Below, in pieces: positions 24,144-36,214 of a stretch of 64,000 nucleotides of DNA. Position 1 is the first letter of the stretch, and each line of letters begins with the position of its first letter. The DNA is taken from the NCBI GenBank assembly GCA_945643635.1, contig CALZFC010000301.1, forward strand, positions 576,001 to 640,000. The letters are read 5' to 3'. Source of the stretch: Allodiplogaster sudhausi. Taxonomy: Eukaryota; Nematoda; Chromadorea; Rhabditida; Diplogasteridae. The notes beneath the pieces were generated by a model, which ran no database searches, was not told the origin of the DNA, and worked only from the letters and a program-made list of their open reading frames with translations. The position numbers and the translations under genes were made by a program.

Positions 24144-24760
24144 ATCTTTTTCGACGATACCTCCCAAATTTTTCCAACTAATTTCCTTATTCGAAAATTC
24201 GCGCAATTGGCTTCCTTACTTGACAATATAACTTTTCCTTCACTTATTCGCTTAATTCACTCTATTTGAATCAGTATCACACTAACACACTTTTCATAGT
24301 TATTCTATCAAGTACGGGTACTACCGTGGCATTTCTTAATGTTATTTCCATCCTGATCTCGATGCCAAAAATCTCTTCTGAAATAGTACTTACTGTATGT
24401 GCTCAACTACCAGACGCTGTGAACTCTGTTTTATAGTGAAGTCGAGCTTAATTGTAATAACAACACTCCATGTCTACAAGACGCCTTTATCTTTAACAAG
24501 AATAAACCCTCCTAATCGTCATACTTAATTGATTAAGAAAATTAATCTAGTTCAATCAACATGAGCAATTTAAAAGGAGAAGATAAACGCTCTTATGGTT
24601 AGAGCTTTAGGCTCTCCATTAAAAGATGGGGCTTAACAATGAACGTAACAAGGATAAACGGCATTCTTAAACTAGGTAAGGAACTACGCCAAAAAAGAAT
24701 GATATTTAAGGTGGTAATCAATAACAATAACAAGCTAGTCAATACGCTCCGCTTCCTTCT
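24144..24760. other. Tail-to-tail intergenic region between the CPG4-like gene and MCAT
   Basis: AT-rich, with the plus-strand AATAAA at 24501-24506. No gene seen. Confidence 0.5.
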
Positions 24761-27700
24761 TCAGCTAGGAAAGCTCTCATACCTTTCAAATGCTTTCTTG
24801 CTCACCGGTCGAAACATTGCTCCAAGCTGCCGTCCCGGTCCAACTTCGATGAAGCGAGGAAAGACAAAGTTCTATAAAAAAGAGAGAGAAAATATGAGTC
24901 GTTCAAACAAGTACTCAGCGACATCGATTCATTTATATATATTTTTCTCTTATTGTAAAAACATATGCACATTATACATTACATTCTTTCCCTTTGCGTT
25001 CTAAAATATAAACAAAAGAAAAATAGAAACATAAGTTATTAAAAATATAAAAGTGAAGTGCTTTTTTTCAAGTCATGATTTTTTACAGTACTTGCTTACA
25101 ACTACTGTAAAAAAAATTGAAACTACCGTAACCCAAAGACCAAAGATCAAAGATGACAATTGACAATCAAGATATACCTGATGCTTCCTGTAGAGTAGCT
25201 GCTGGATCTGTTCCCACTTGACTGGATTTGTTAGCTGGCGAACGAGCGAGCCGCGAAGGTGGCTCTTGAAAAAAAATAATCAATTTATTTTTATTTTTAC
25301 TCTTCTTACTTACAATAAAATATTGCCAATGTTATGACGAGATCAACATTTTACCACGAATTTGATTTTTTTTTAAAGAAGATAATATGTAGGTAAAAAA
25401 AAAGATTTCGCTCTTAAAATTTAATGTCTACATAACTCTGCATAGTAAAATATACTGTATATACAAAATCGTCTCTGCAAGAACAACAAACCTTCTTTGC
25501 TGAATGAACCTGCCCGGTGAAGTTGGAATACACATTCATGACTGGCCGATGCATCTCCACGTCCCTAAAGGGCATTTTTATTCATACACAAGTAAAAGAA
25601 ATTCGCTTTAACTTAGGAAAAAAATTGTTGTTGAAACTTTAAGAATAATTTTTTTAATTTAATAAAAATACTGGAAATATATATATATATATTAAAAATA
25701 TTGACTTAACTATTGACTGAAATATTGACATAAATATTGACTTAAAAGCTTCAGCAAGCCGCTCTGCAGCGCTCTCCATCTGTCGTGTGTGGAAGGCGCC
25801 ACTCACAGCGAGACGCTTCACAACCTGGAATCCATGCTGATCACGGAATAAAAGTCACTGTTAAGGACCCAGAACATTAGGATGGGGAAAGAAGTATTGA
25901 AGGGCCCCGAAACCAGGGTGGGTTTGCTGTTTCTGCCTAAATATTACTCAAAAACATGGTGGGATAGGGCTTCGGGGAGGCCCAAAATGAGGGTGGGTCT
26001 GTCAAATCGATAGTTCCTTTTTCCCCGATGCTGATTAGAATAGGACAACAACATTTAAATAATATATGCATATACAATTAGCATAATATCCTTTTAATAT
26101 TTGCTATAATTTAAAAATAATGTCCCCGAATAAATATAGCTCTTCTGCTACATTTTTTAACTAAAACATATCCCATCTCGAATCCGCCACATTTCAAAAT
26201 TAGATACGCGGGAAATTTTTTTCTTTTAGAATATTTCGCATAGCGCTAACCGTGTAGTGGAATGTGTTCGCGTTCTCTTCAAGGAACTGCATACAAGTTT
26301 CCGATGCGCCGACTACCTGAAAGAAAAGGAGAATAATTAAAGGAATAAAAAGATAAAGGGGAGGGATGCAGTTGAAGAGAACGAGATTTTCGTTACGAGA
26401 GAGAGAGAGAGAAAAGCAAGAGAAAAAGAATATAATTGAATCGTAAAGGCGGGAGAGAGAGAGAGAGAGATAACTAACCGATAAAAATAAATCCAAAAAT
26501 TTCGCTGGTATTTCGGGAGGAAAATAGATGAATGCTACAAACTAATCAACATTCCGCCATAAACTAAAACTACAAACCTTGACTCCACAGTACAGTAGAC
26601 TGGCCACTTCGCATACGGCAAATTCACCAAGCTCCCTACAATTAAGAGAGCCTCTCTGTAAGGATCGAGGAGCGCCTGCCCCGAGGAATTTTTGTTTAGT
26701 ATAGCGTTGTAAACTTTATGAGGGATGTATCCCTTGTTCATAACGAAGTCTACGCGGTCAGAAAGTTTAGGAAAAATTTTTTCACTTAGATATAAGTCGT
26801 AATGTTCATAAATTTTGGATGACAATATCTAACGTTATACTTAATATTTCTCAATATTCTTTTCAATGTTCGATTCCTTGTCGAAAACTACACAAAAAAG
26901 TCCCAGATGACCATTTTCGAAAAATTAAAATTTTTATGACTTTTGGTCAATTGAATTTTTTGAAAACCGGTTTTCAGGCAATAACTTTTTTGTTTGGTAT
27001 GCATTTAAAAAAATCGAGAATCATCCATAAGAAAGAGCAGGAAAAAATACACCTAATATGTCTCTACGACGAAAAATCTTGGATACTTTTTTGGGTATCT
27101 GCATTTGAATATGGGTTTCTGAGCAAATTTTGGCTTTGGCTGCAAACCATAATTTCTTTCAAAGTTAATCAATTTTAAAACGGAATAGTCCATTCGATGT
27201 AATTTTTTATCCTCTTTAAAATGGTATATATTTTGTATGCAAAATAAATTAGTCTAAACACCTAAAATTGACTTTTTGTTTTTGGCCAAATTCTGGTGTT
27301 AAAATACTCATTCTTTGGATTATTAATGGGTCATATAGACCGAATTACAACATAATATTTATTCTACAAGAAAGAGCGGTTAAAACTGAGTCGGATGCAG
27401 CTTTTTAATCAAAATCTGAGGAAACTTTTTTTGGGAATATGTATTTGAATGCTGACTGTTGAAGGCGATATTGCTGAATATTTTTTGGCAATTATTTCAA
27501 ATTAGTTCTTTTGAAACATCTAGCACCCAATAATGGGTATTCCAGGATTCTTTGAAGTTATTTCATGATATAACACTCAAAAGTACTCTAAAAGTCAAGA
27601 AATTTCATTTTTACGAGCTTAGAAGGCGAAATAATTGTATGAAAACTCCTTCGAAGCCAACTATCAGGTCATTTGGGAATCGGATTACCAAAAAGGTCAT

Positions 27701-28654
27701 AACCATTCGAAAGAGCAGAGACTTTTAGCTGTTCTGCAAAAGCTGGTACCAATGGAACTTATGTTCTGAAAACTGTTCCATTAGGTTGTTTGAGACGAGA
27801 AACATAAATTTGACGTTCATTTTCTACTTTTGAGTACCATCCATGGTACTCTTGATCGAAATGAAATTTTTCTTTCTGCATATAATATTTCATTTCATTC
27901 CTGAAAACCGGTTTTCAAAAAATTCAATTGACCAAAAGTCATAAAAATTTTAATTTTTCGAAAATGGTCATCTGGGACTTTTTGTGTAGTTTTCGCCAAG
28001 GAATCGAACATTAAAAAGAATATTGAGAAATATTAAGTATAACGTTAGATATGGTCATCCAAAATTTATGAACATTACAACTTATATCTAAGTGAAAAAA
28101 ATTTTTCTAAACTTTCTGACCGCGTAGACTTCGTTATGAACAAGGGATACATCCCTCATAAAGTTTTCAAAGTAAAAGAAAACAAAAATTCCTCAGGGCA
28201 GGAGCCTATACAAGCCTCCTTGAGTCTCTCTTAATTTATAGGACAGTTGTTGTAACATACAAATAACTTTGCTGCCAATTAAGCAAGCAGATGAATTTAG
28301 CTCAAGTAGCAAGAGATAACTAGATTAAGAGAGCGGTAAGGATAGAAAGAGATGGAGGGAGGGAAGGAGGGAAGAGTGAGAGAGAGAGAAGCACAGAGGT
28401 AGAGAAAGAGAGAAAGTAAGAGAGTGAAAGAGAGAGAGAGAGAAAGTGAAAAAGTAAGAGAAAGAAAGAGAGAGAGAGAAAGTGAGAAAGTAAGAGAGAG
28501 AACACTGACATAGCTTTTTCTCTGGCCAGCCGCATCGCGTCGTCCAACCGCGACGCGGCACGCACTTGCACGGTTAGCATGCCGGAGCGAATGAGCTGAG
28601 ACGCGTCATGCATGGCTCGAGCACGCTCCGCAACAATACGAACAGCTAAAAAAA

Positions 28655-28686
<32 letters not shown>

Positions 28687-31600
28687 CGAGAGAGAGAGAG
28701 AGAGGGAGAGAGAAAAAGAGAGAAAGAGAGGGAACACGAGCAGAATAGTGATATTCGATCAGATAAGGAAACTCCTGTCCTCTCTTATAAAACGCCCCTC
28801 TCCTGCCGTACTCCAAACAAACTCTACCACTGCCACTCCCTGCTCTTTGATCTCTCTCTCATATTCTATCCTACAGTAGTCCTACCGTACCATCATCAAA
28901 GTGCAGAACTCCCGCCGCTACAAGGGCAGAGTATTCGCCGACGCTGAAGCCGGCAGCATGAGTACAGCTAAAAAAAATTTAGATTTAAAAATTACAAACA
29001 TCGATAGAATCCATGCGAAATTTGGGTATAATAGAAAAAGAAAAAAAGTAATTTAATAAATCTGATCATACATAATTTACATTGAATACTTATTGCCAGC
29101 ATGTCAACACTTCATATGTGAGGGCAAACTACCATACTACCACTAGAAATGGTAAGCGCCTCATTAAAATTGCTTGTAGAATCCTTGCAGTCTCCAATAT
29201 ACTTTTACTAGTTTAAAAAAAATACTGAAATATTTAATGCTTATGTAAGAGATAAGAGAAGGAATAAATACACGTTGATGCCGGACAACGAAGCTAAACC
29301 ATTAAAAAAATTAAATTGTGCAAGAGAAATCGATAAAAAATTCGTAATTGATTTCTTTTAAAAAAAAGTAAAATTACAAAAAAAAACAACAACAGCTAAC
29401 TTATCAACCGCTGCCGGTTCCTTCTCTTTGAAAGCCTCGAAAGCAGCGAGAGATGCGACCATTACGGCCGGTTGACAGTAGAGTGTCTGGTCGAGTCTAT
29501 GAGGTAAAAAGTCTGTTTTATATGAACACCCCGATTTTGGGCCTTCCCCCCACACAGACTTTGATGTAGACCACGTTTTTCCGAGCAGTCGGGGATGCAA
29601 TCATAATTTTATTAGGTAACAGAAAGAATCTCTAACAGGTAACTCATAAATGTTTTTTTTTAAATATAGATGGTTTATTAAACTTTTAAAAGCAAAATCA
29701 ATATAAAAAATAGTGCGCCGTACGTTGTCTTCAGTCCACTCGTGCACAGTACGAATAGATCGTATCCGAGTAGCTCAGAAGCACGTGTGAAGAGAGCGCG
29801 AGCCGGCTTGCACTCCGCAACCTCAAAAAAAAACGTTTAACTATTTTTCATTTCCCCACGAAATAATAAAATGACAACATTTTTTAAAAAGCTTTCTTCA
29901 TCCTATAAAGATATATCAACAAAACGCCTCAATTGTATGGAAATCTTATCGTATCGTACATTGCTATAATCACCGTAAATCTATTGACAAATTTGCTGAA
30001 AAAGTGCTGAAATCATGCAACAAGTAAAGCATAAGTTGAAGCAAAGCAATTATACGTCTTGTATAATATTTCTCTCTGCTCTCTCTCTCTCTCTCTCTCT
30101 GTCACAATTCCTTCATCCCTTCCACACTCTCGCACCTTCTTGCCCATCCCAACAAACTGGGATCCTTGACCAGGGAAGAGCAGAAAGATCTGCTTCTCGA
30201 TCGGAATGTGATCAAAACTGATCTCAGACACGACTCGTCGTTTACTGTACCTGAAAATTGGAAGAAGCTTGAGATACGGTAATTAAAATAAAAGTTAAAA
30301 AATTAAACCCCACGCTATACTTTTCTTCGTAGTTGCGTCATTTCAATAGAAAAATACATATATAAAAAATAAATTTGTTTGGCGTAGAACATCATTGATA
30401 ATGGAAAAAAATGAGAATCAGACTAACAACTTCTTGTAGTGCTCCTTAACGGCTTCATCCGCTGAGCGACCCATCATGTCGGAGAGCTCCTTGAAACAAC
30501 ATATAACAATATTAAATAATCTACATAATCAAAATTTAAATTAACAATAACTTTATAATACCTTAGGAAACAACGTCTAAAAATCTAGAATGATATGTTT
30601 TAAAAATCAAAATAACAAGATATCACATTAATAACACTAGTTTTGTAATATTTTCTTTAATTATATCCCACACAACTAGGATCATACAATCAGTTTCATA
30701 TATTACCATCGTAATATTAAGCTCGTTGCCTTATGAGAACCACGGGGTTTTTTTTCATGGAAACAATTCATGGTGTGCAGCGGTGATTCTCACAAGTACA
30801 AAATGAGGAATTCGTATTCTGAGCTGATATGACTGGTAAGGAGATACGGTAGGAATTTAGTAAGAAAAAAAGAACAATTTCAGATACACCTGCTCATACA
30901 GTACAAATTATAAACTAATGTACATTGGTAAGAAGAAAATTAAGACACTAAAAGAAAGAACCCAAAAATGGAGAAAAAAAATTGTAAATAGCAATTAAAT
31001 AAAGAAGTAAAATTAAACCAAGTAAACCAAAATACCCCATCCAGAAGTAAGTTGCGAACGGTAGAGCAAAAAATATATGTTAGCGACAAGATATCGATAA
31101 AACAACATGCTAATAAGACTACGAAAGGGAGGAAAATTAAAAGAATATGAATAAAATGACCTTCTCGGCGTACGGTAGTTTCGTGTTAGGATCGAGGACG
31201 ACGGTGTGCGTGTCCGAGTATGTTGTCGCATCCTGGATATAGACTCGCATTATTTCAACACTTAAGATCAATAAGGTTTAAGGATTTAAGGCTAAGGTCA
31301 TTAACGGTTAAGATAAGGCCATTTAAGCTAGGGAAACTGGGATATTTCGTGGGCAACTAGAAATATAGTAGACAAGTAGGAAGAAATCAGGAGCAGAATC
31401 ACTACGGAATGTTTTGAAGAAAGAGAAATAAAGATATTTTGATGGTAAGCCATTCGTAAACGTTGCGTAATGACTTTTTTTTTAGGAACCGACAGTTAAG
31501 TCGATAAAATAAATAAAAAATTTCAACGTTTCGAGAGTTTGCGACAGAAAAGGCTAGCAACGACGAAGAAGAAAAGGAAAAAAATTGCACCTTGAGCCAC

Positions 31601-31743
31601 GGAACCGGCTCGCCCGGCCGAGCAGGCGGTTGTTCGAGGCCGCCGCAAACAACGTCGTTGGCGCGGCGTCGAACATGACGCGTTGCGCGTCGCGTCGCGG
31701 ATGCCGCAAGCAACAAGCGAGCCGCGCCACTCGTGGACGCCAT
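24761..31743 (-). CDS. MCAT: Mitochondrial malonyl-CoA:ACP transacylase (427 aa, 14 exons)
   Basis: Exons, high to low: 31743-31591, 31232-31161, 30489-30431, 30250-30136, 29821-29724, 29496-29401, 28967-28891, 28645-28506, 26631-26578, 26316-26251, 25824-25742, 25564-25492, 25264-25178 and 24871-24761, all in phase. The enzyme moves malonyl from CoA to acyl carrier protein in mitochondrial fatty-acid synthesis. Visible motifs are FPGQGSQ (residues 120-126), the GFSVGE nucleophile elbow (Ser206), SGAFHT with catalytic His322, VYSN, PVKWEQ and EVGPGRQLGAM. Residues 1-28 (STSGAARLLLAASATRRATR) are Arg/Ala-rich, like a mitochondrial presequence. About 70 residues then precede the catalytic domain and are not obviously like the human protein. 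An AG 17 nt before the ATG fits trans- or cis-splicing. Exon 9 uses a GAG acceptor (chosen for phase and homology). Intron 8 carries a 1.6-kb inverted-repeat element. Confidence 0.93.
26637..28245. mobile_element. Inverted-repeat (foldback) element in MCAT intron 8
   Basis: The left arm (about 26637-26993) and the right arm (about 27892-28245) are reverse complements for about 330 bp, with few changes in the core (for example AAAACCGGTTTTCA at both inner ends). The outermost ~50 bp are more diverged. The ~900-bp centre is AT-rich with no convincing transposase ORF. The left arm starts within a few bases of the exon 9 acceptor, and arm-derived minus-strand ORFs there are repeat shadows. A clear target duplication was not found. 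Confidence 0.75.
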
Positions 31744-32729
31744 TCTTCTTGTCTCGAGGGCTGGAAGAGAATGCGATGATCAGCAACACAATAAATAATC
31801 ATTCGGAATAGGAACAAAGTATAATACAGGCCATTGCAAAGAAGAGACAGCCGGAATAGTGATAAGCGGCTCAAACAAACAAGTAAAAGAATGAAAATAA
31901 GGCCACGAAAAACAGCACAAACCGAATGTGCAAACACGATGAGAAATTCTGAAAATCACCTCTGCCCTTTCAAAAGGCAAACAGCAAAATTTGCACTAGT
32001 CACGTTTAAAAAAAAGGTCACGCTAAAGTAATCTCGCTTTACACCAAACACGACATCGGCATACTCCTGAAAAGATGGCACCGCCCCCACGTACCTTTAT
32101 CTCTTTTTTTCTTTTTCTTTCTTATTCGTGCTCTTTCACTCCCCTTCTTTCTTTCTCTCTCTCCATCTCCTAATCACTTTATACACCCCCTTGTTATATT
32201 GTTAGAACACTATACGAAACAGTAAAATTCAATGTCTTCGATGGCAGTGTGTGTATTTTTACATCTTAATGCAATACAAAAGGCATTATGTATTCGCCCT
32301 TCACTAAAATGTACTATATTCAGATCTATGGAAAGAGTCTCGCAATGAAATTATATTTTTCTGTCTACGATCAAAACGAAACCGGTTCAAGGTAGCAGAA
32401 TAATAGAATTTTGGAAAAGGTTTTTGGCACCAAAAGAAAAAAAATGAAATGCCAGTAATGATAATGGGGCAAGGCAAAAGCATGCAGAAACCGGTAGGCG
32501 TAAAACAATGAATATATCAGAAGATATGAGAAGTGAAGATGAATGGATGTATTTATACAATTAAATCGAAAAAAAAAAGAAAAAAAAGAGTTTCAACTTT
32601 CGATCTCTTTTCAGAAACTGCAGAACGGGACTGAACTAAAAATAAGGAGAAAGCATGCATTAGAAGCAGTAATCAATTTCCTAGATCGCGAGCAGGTCTA
32701 TTGATTCGCTCTCTTCTTCAGCTGCTGAT
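31744..32729. other. Intergenic region between ADPGK (3' end) and MCAT (5' end)
   Basis: 986 bp, AT-rich, with both neighbours on the minus strand. Within 20 bp of the MCAT ATG lies CTCTTCCAG, a possible (trans-)splice acceptor. No other gene seen. Confidence 0.45.
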
Positions 32730-35700
32730 CTACCAGTGCATTGTGGTGTCGAACTTGTAGAACTGAGAGTACAGTAAGCCCGTCGTCGAAATTGCGTCAT
32801 CAATGCCGACCTGTTATTGCTAGAAATCAGGGGCATTTAAATTTAAATTCACATAATTAATATGAATTAATAGAATGAATTTTTCGTGTTTTTTTCAATA
32901 TTTCTTTCAAATCTCCTTTTAGAGAAAGATGTTTTTTTAAAATCTATTTCAAATGTTGTTTTTAATCCTCATATTCAAACCGTCTTGGATGGCAGCTTGC
33001 AGACGAGAACGGGCGTGTAGATGAAAAGCATCTCCTGCCGCATCCACGAAGCGATCGGGCTGTGAAAGTTTAAGATTGAACGAATTGTCATTCTAAAACT
33101 GGACGAATAATCCCAGGTCACCCTCATTTGGCATAATTGTAAGCCATTTTACTCATAATAATGGGTTTTTTTCCACACAAAAAAAAATCCTATGCATAAT
33201 ATATATATGTACACTCAACCAAACTTCTTAGGTTAATATATTTTGCGATCGGCCTTTTCATTAGAAATTTTGCATGTGTGAGTATGATAATATCTACAAG
33301 CCAGTAAGTATCTAAGAGCATCATGAGGGAATAAAAAGGTAACAAATCTAAAATTAGAAGCAATATTTTGCATCATTAGAGAAGTGAGGAGTAAGTATGT
33401 ACTTGTGTGGCTCGAAGGTGTACTTCTTCTCCAGCTGCTTGTCCAGCAGTTGAGTCGGAGCCGTGCGCACCTCCAGCAGATCAGAGGTGTCCACCTTAAG
33501 CAAAGATCTTTCTTCTCTCTCTCTCTCTCTCGCTCTCTCTCTTGCTCTCTCTCTCTCTTTCTCTTTCTTGCTCTCTCTCGCTCTTTCTTCCTCTAACATA
33601 CTGCCTCTCCATCATTATACATACACTTCTCTCTCTCTCTCTCACCTACCCATTCTATTTCCATCAGCCCTCCCACCAAAAGCTTCAATCTATTTCAATT
33701 GCTCAAAAAGTAAGGGAAAACATAGACAGGTTCCTATTGCAACAATTGCACGTACACAATTTGCTGCATGTCCAGTACTTCTCGATATGGTTATCATTGG
33801 TAAGACGCCGCCGAAAAATCTACCTACCGCGCCCTACAGTAATCCAACCGTAGCACCAACCGAATTCTGATGAATACTGCACGCCATGCGTCCTGCGAGC
33901 CGCGCGCCGGCCGCGAGACCCGCCGCCAGGTTCGTCCAGTCCGTCCCGACACTCACCTTGAATTGTTCAGTGATTCTCAGGCACCAACTTTGAGGCCCCC
34001 ACGTGGACCCTAATAAGATCAGTGCGACTTCAACTACATTTATGGAATTGTAGGGTGCGATTAGGGAGAGTAAACAAAGTCCTCGCCAGACAGTGAAAGT
34101 GTACCCACTCTACTTGTGCCTGCTTTCTTTCTTATCCTTCTCTCTCTCTCTCACTCTCTCCCCCTCTCTCTGTCTCCCTCTCTCTCTCACTCTCTCTCTC
34201 ACTCTCTCTCTCTCTCATTCTCTCACTAACCACAATGTGATAGGTGAGGCAATGAAAGTGAATCCGTTGTAGTCGGAAAGCTTGCTTTGCAGGGTCTGTA
34301 TTAGCGCGATCCCGACCGTACGTCTTGAGCAGCCAGTGGAGCATCTCCACAACCTGGAGAATAGAGGCTTGCAGAGAAAGAGAGAGAGAGAGAAAGAGAG
34401 AAAGGGAGAGAGAAAGGGAGAGAGTGAGACAGAGCGAAAGAGAGAAAGAGAGAGAGGTAGAAAGAAGTGAGAGTGAGACAGAGAGAGAGATAGAGAAGAA
34501 TTAGAGGGAAAAAGACGAGCACAAAAGATATAACGAACACTATAAAGAATGGAAAAGTATAGATCTCTGTGTCGGCGCTCTTTTTCTGATTAGTATTTAT
34601 AACTGCTGATATTTCCTTTGTACCTTGTGCACATGCAGAGTGCCCGCCTGGACCGGGTACTCATTCGTGTACGGGCCATCGGCGACGTGCGACAGAAAGG
34701 CGAGCTCTTGCTCATTCAGCCCCAGCGAATCCACGAAGGGAATGATCTGGAAGGAACCATGCTAAACTTACCATTAGAGGTCCCTTTAGAAACCCTTTAT
34801 CCAAGATACAAAGATATTTCGCCTTTGTTTGTGCCCATTTTTGCAATATACCCATTTGCCCCGTAATTGAGGCGGCTCTCTAAAGAAGCGTTCTTTTAAC
34901 ACAAGCACCCCTTCGATGGGTATTTTTTAAAAAAAAGGGATACTCTCCAATAAAGCGAATAATATTTCCTCAAAATTTGTTGTATATTAAAATCAGACGA
35001 TTACAATACAAAGTTCTGCTCTGAAATAGTAACGAAATCATGGATATTTTAATAATAAAAAAGGAAGATAAACTCCGAGGATAAATACCCTGATGAGAAC
35101 TTCCTTGATATACGAAGCGTCGCCCATGCTGCCCAGCTCGACGTGGATGGGCACCTGAGAAAAGCGTACTGTATAGCTCCTTTTGTAATCTTACTTTATT
35201 GTCAAATCTCTCAATGACATTGTACTTTTTAAAATTATATGTTTAGAAATATAAAATAGAAATATCTTATTAACAATAAAATAATTAAATTTAGTACCTT
35301 TGCATCGATCTGGAGAAGATTCCGCTTGAGCATGCGCAGCTTCTCCAAGCGCATCTCCTTTGCCTGGAACTCGAGGAGATGCACGCCGGTGAGGATGACC
35401 AGGTCGGGACGCAGCTGCTGCACCGCCTTGAAGAACATCTCCATCACAACCGTCGAGCCACTGAGAGGGCGAGAGTGTTGGGAGAGAGAGGAGGGTGCAG
35501 AGAGAGAGAGAGAGAGGGAGAGAGGAGGGTGCAGAGAGAGAGAGAGAGAGAGAGAGGAGGGTGCAGAGAGAGAGAGAGAGGGAGAGAGAGAGGAGGGTAC
35601 AGATAGAGAGAGAGAGAGAGAGGAGGGTACAGAGAGAGAGAGAGGAGGGTGCAGAGAGAGAGAGATGGAGAGAGAGAGAGGAGGGGTACAGAGAGAGAGA

Positions 35701-35814
35701 GAGAGAGAGAGAGAGGAGGGTGCAGAGAGAGAGAGAGAGGGAGAGAGAGAGAGGAGGGTACAGAGAGAGAGAGAGAGAGAGAGAGAGGAGGGTACAGAGA
35801 GAGAGAGAGGAGGG

Positions 35815-35854
<40 letters not shown>

Positions 35855-35878
35855 GGTGCAGAGAGAGAGAGAGGAGGG

Positions 35879-35914
<36 letters not shown>

Positions 35915-36165
35915 GGTGCAGAGAGAGAGAGAGGAGGGTACAGAGAGAGAGAGAGAGAGAGAGGAGGGTGCAGAGAGAGAGAGAGAGGAGGGTGCAGAGA
36001 GAGAGAGAAAGAGAGGAGGGTGCAGAGAGAGAGAGAGAGAGGAGGGTGCAGAGAGAGAGAGAGAGAGAGAGAGAAAGAAGGGTGCAGAGAGAGAGAGAGA
36101 GAGAGAGTCATGGAGAGTGGAACCTATGTATGTACATACATAGGTCGCGACTTGTAGAGAGTGAG

Positions 36166-36214
<49 letters not shown>

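Noticed and set aside
26535..26825. 96-residue minus-strand ORF with natural-looking composition
   Set aside because: Most of it is the left arm of the inverted-repeat element. Only 26631-26578, in a different frame, is the true MCAT exon 9.
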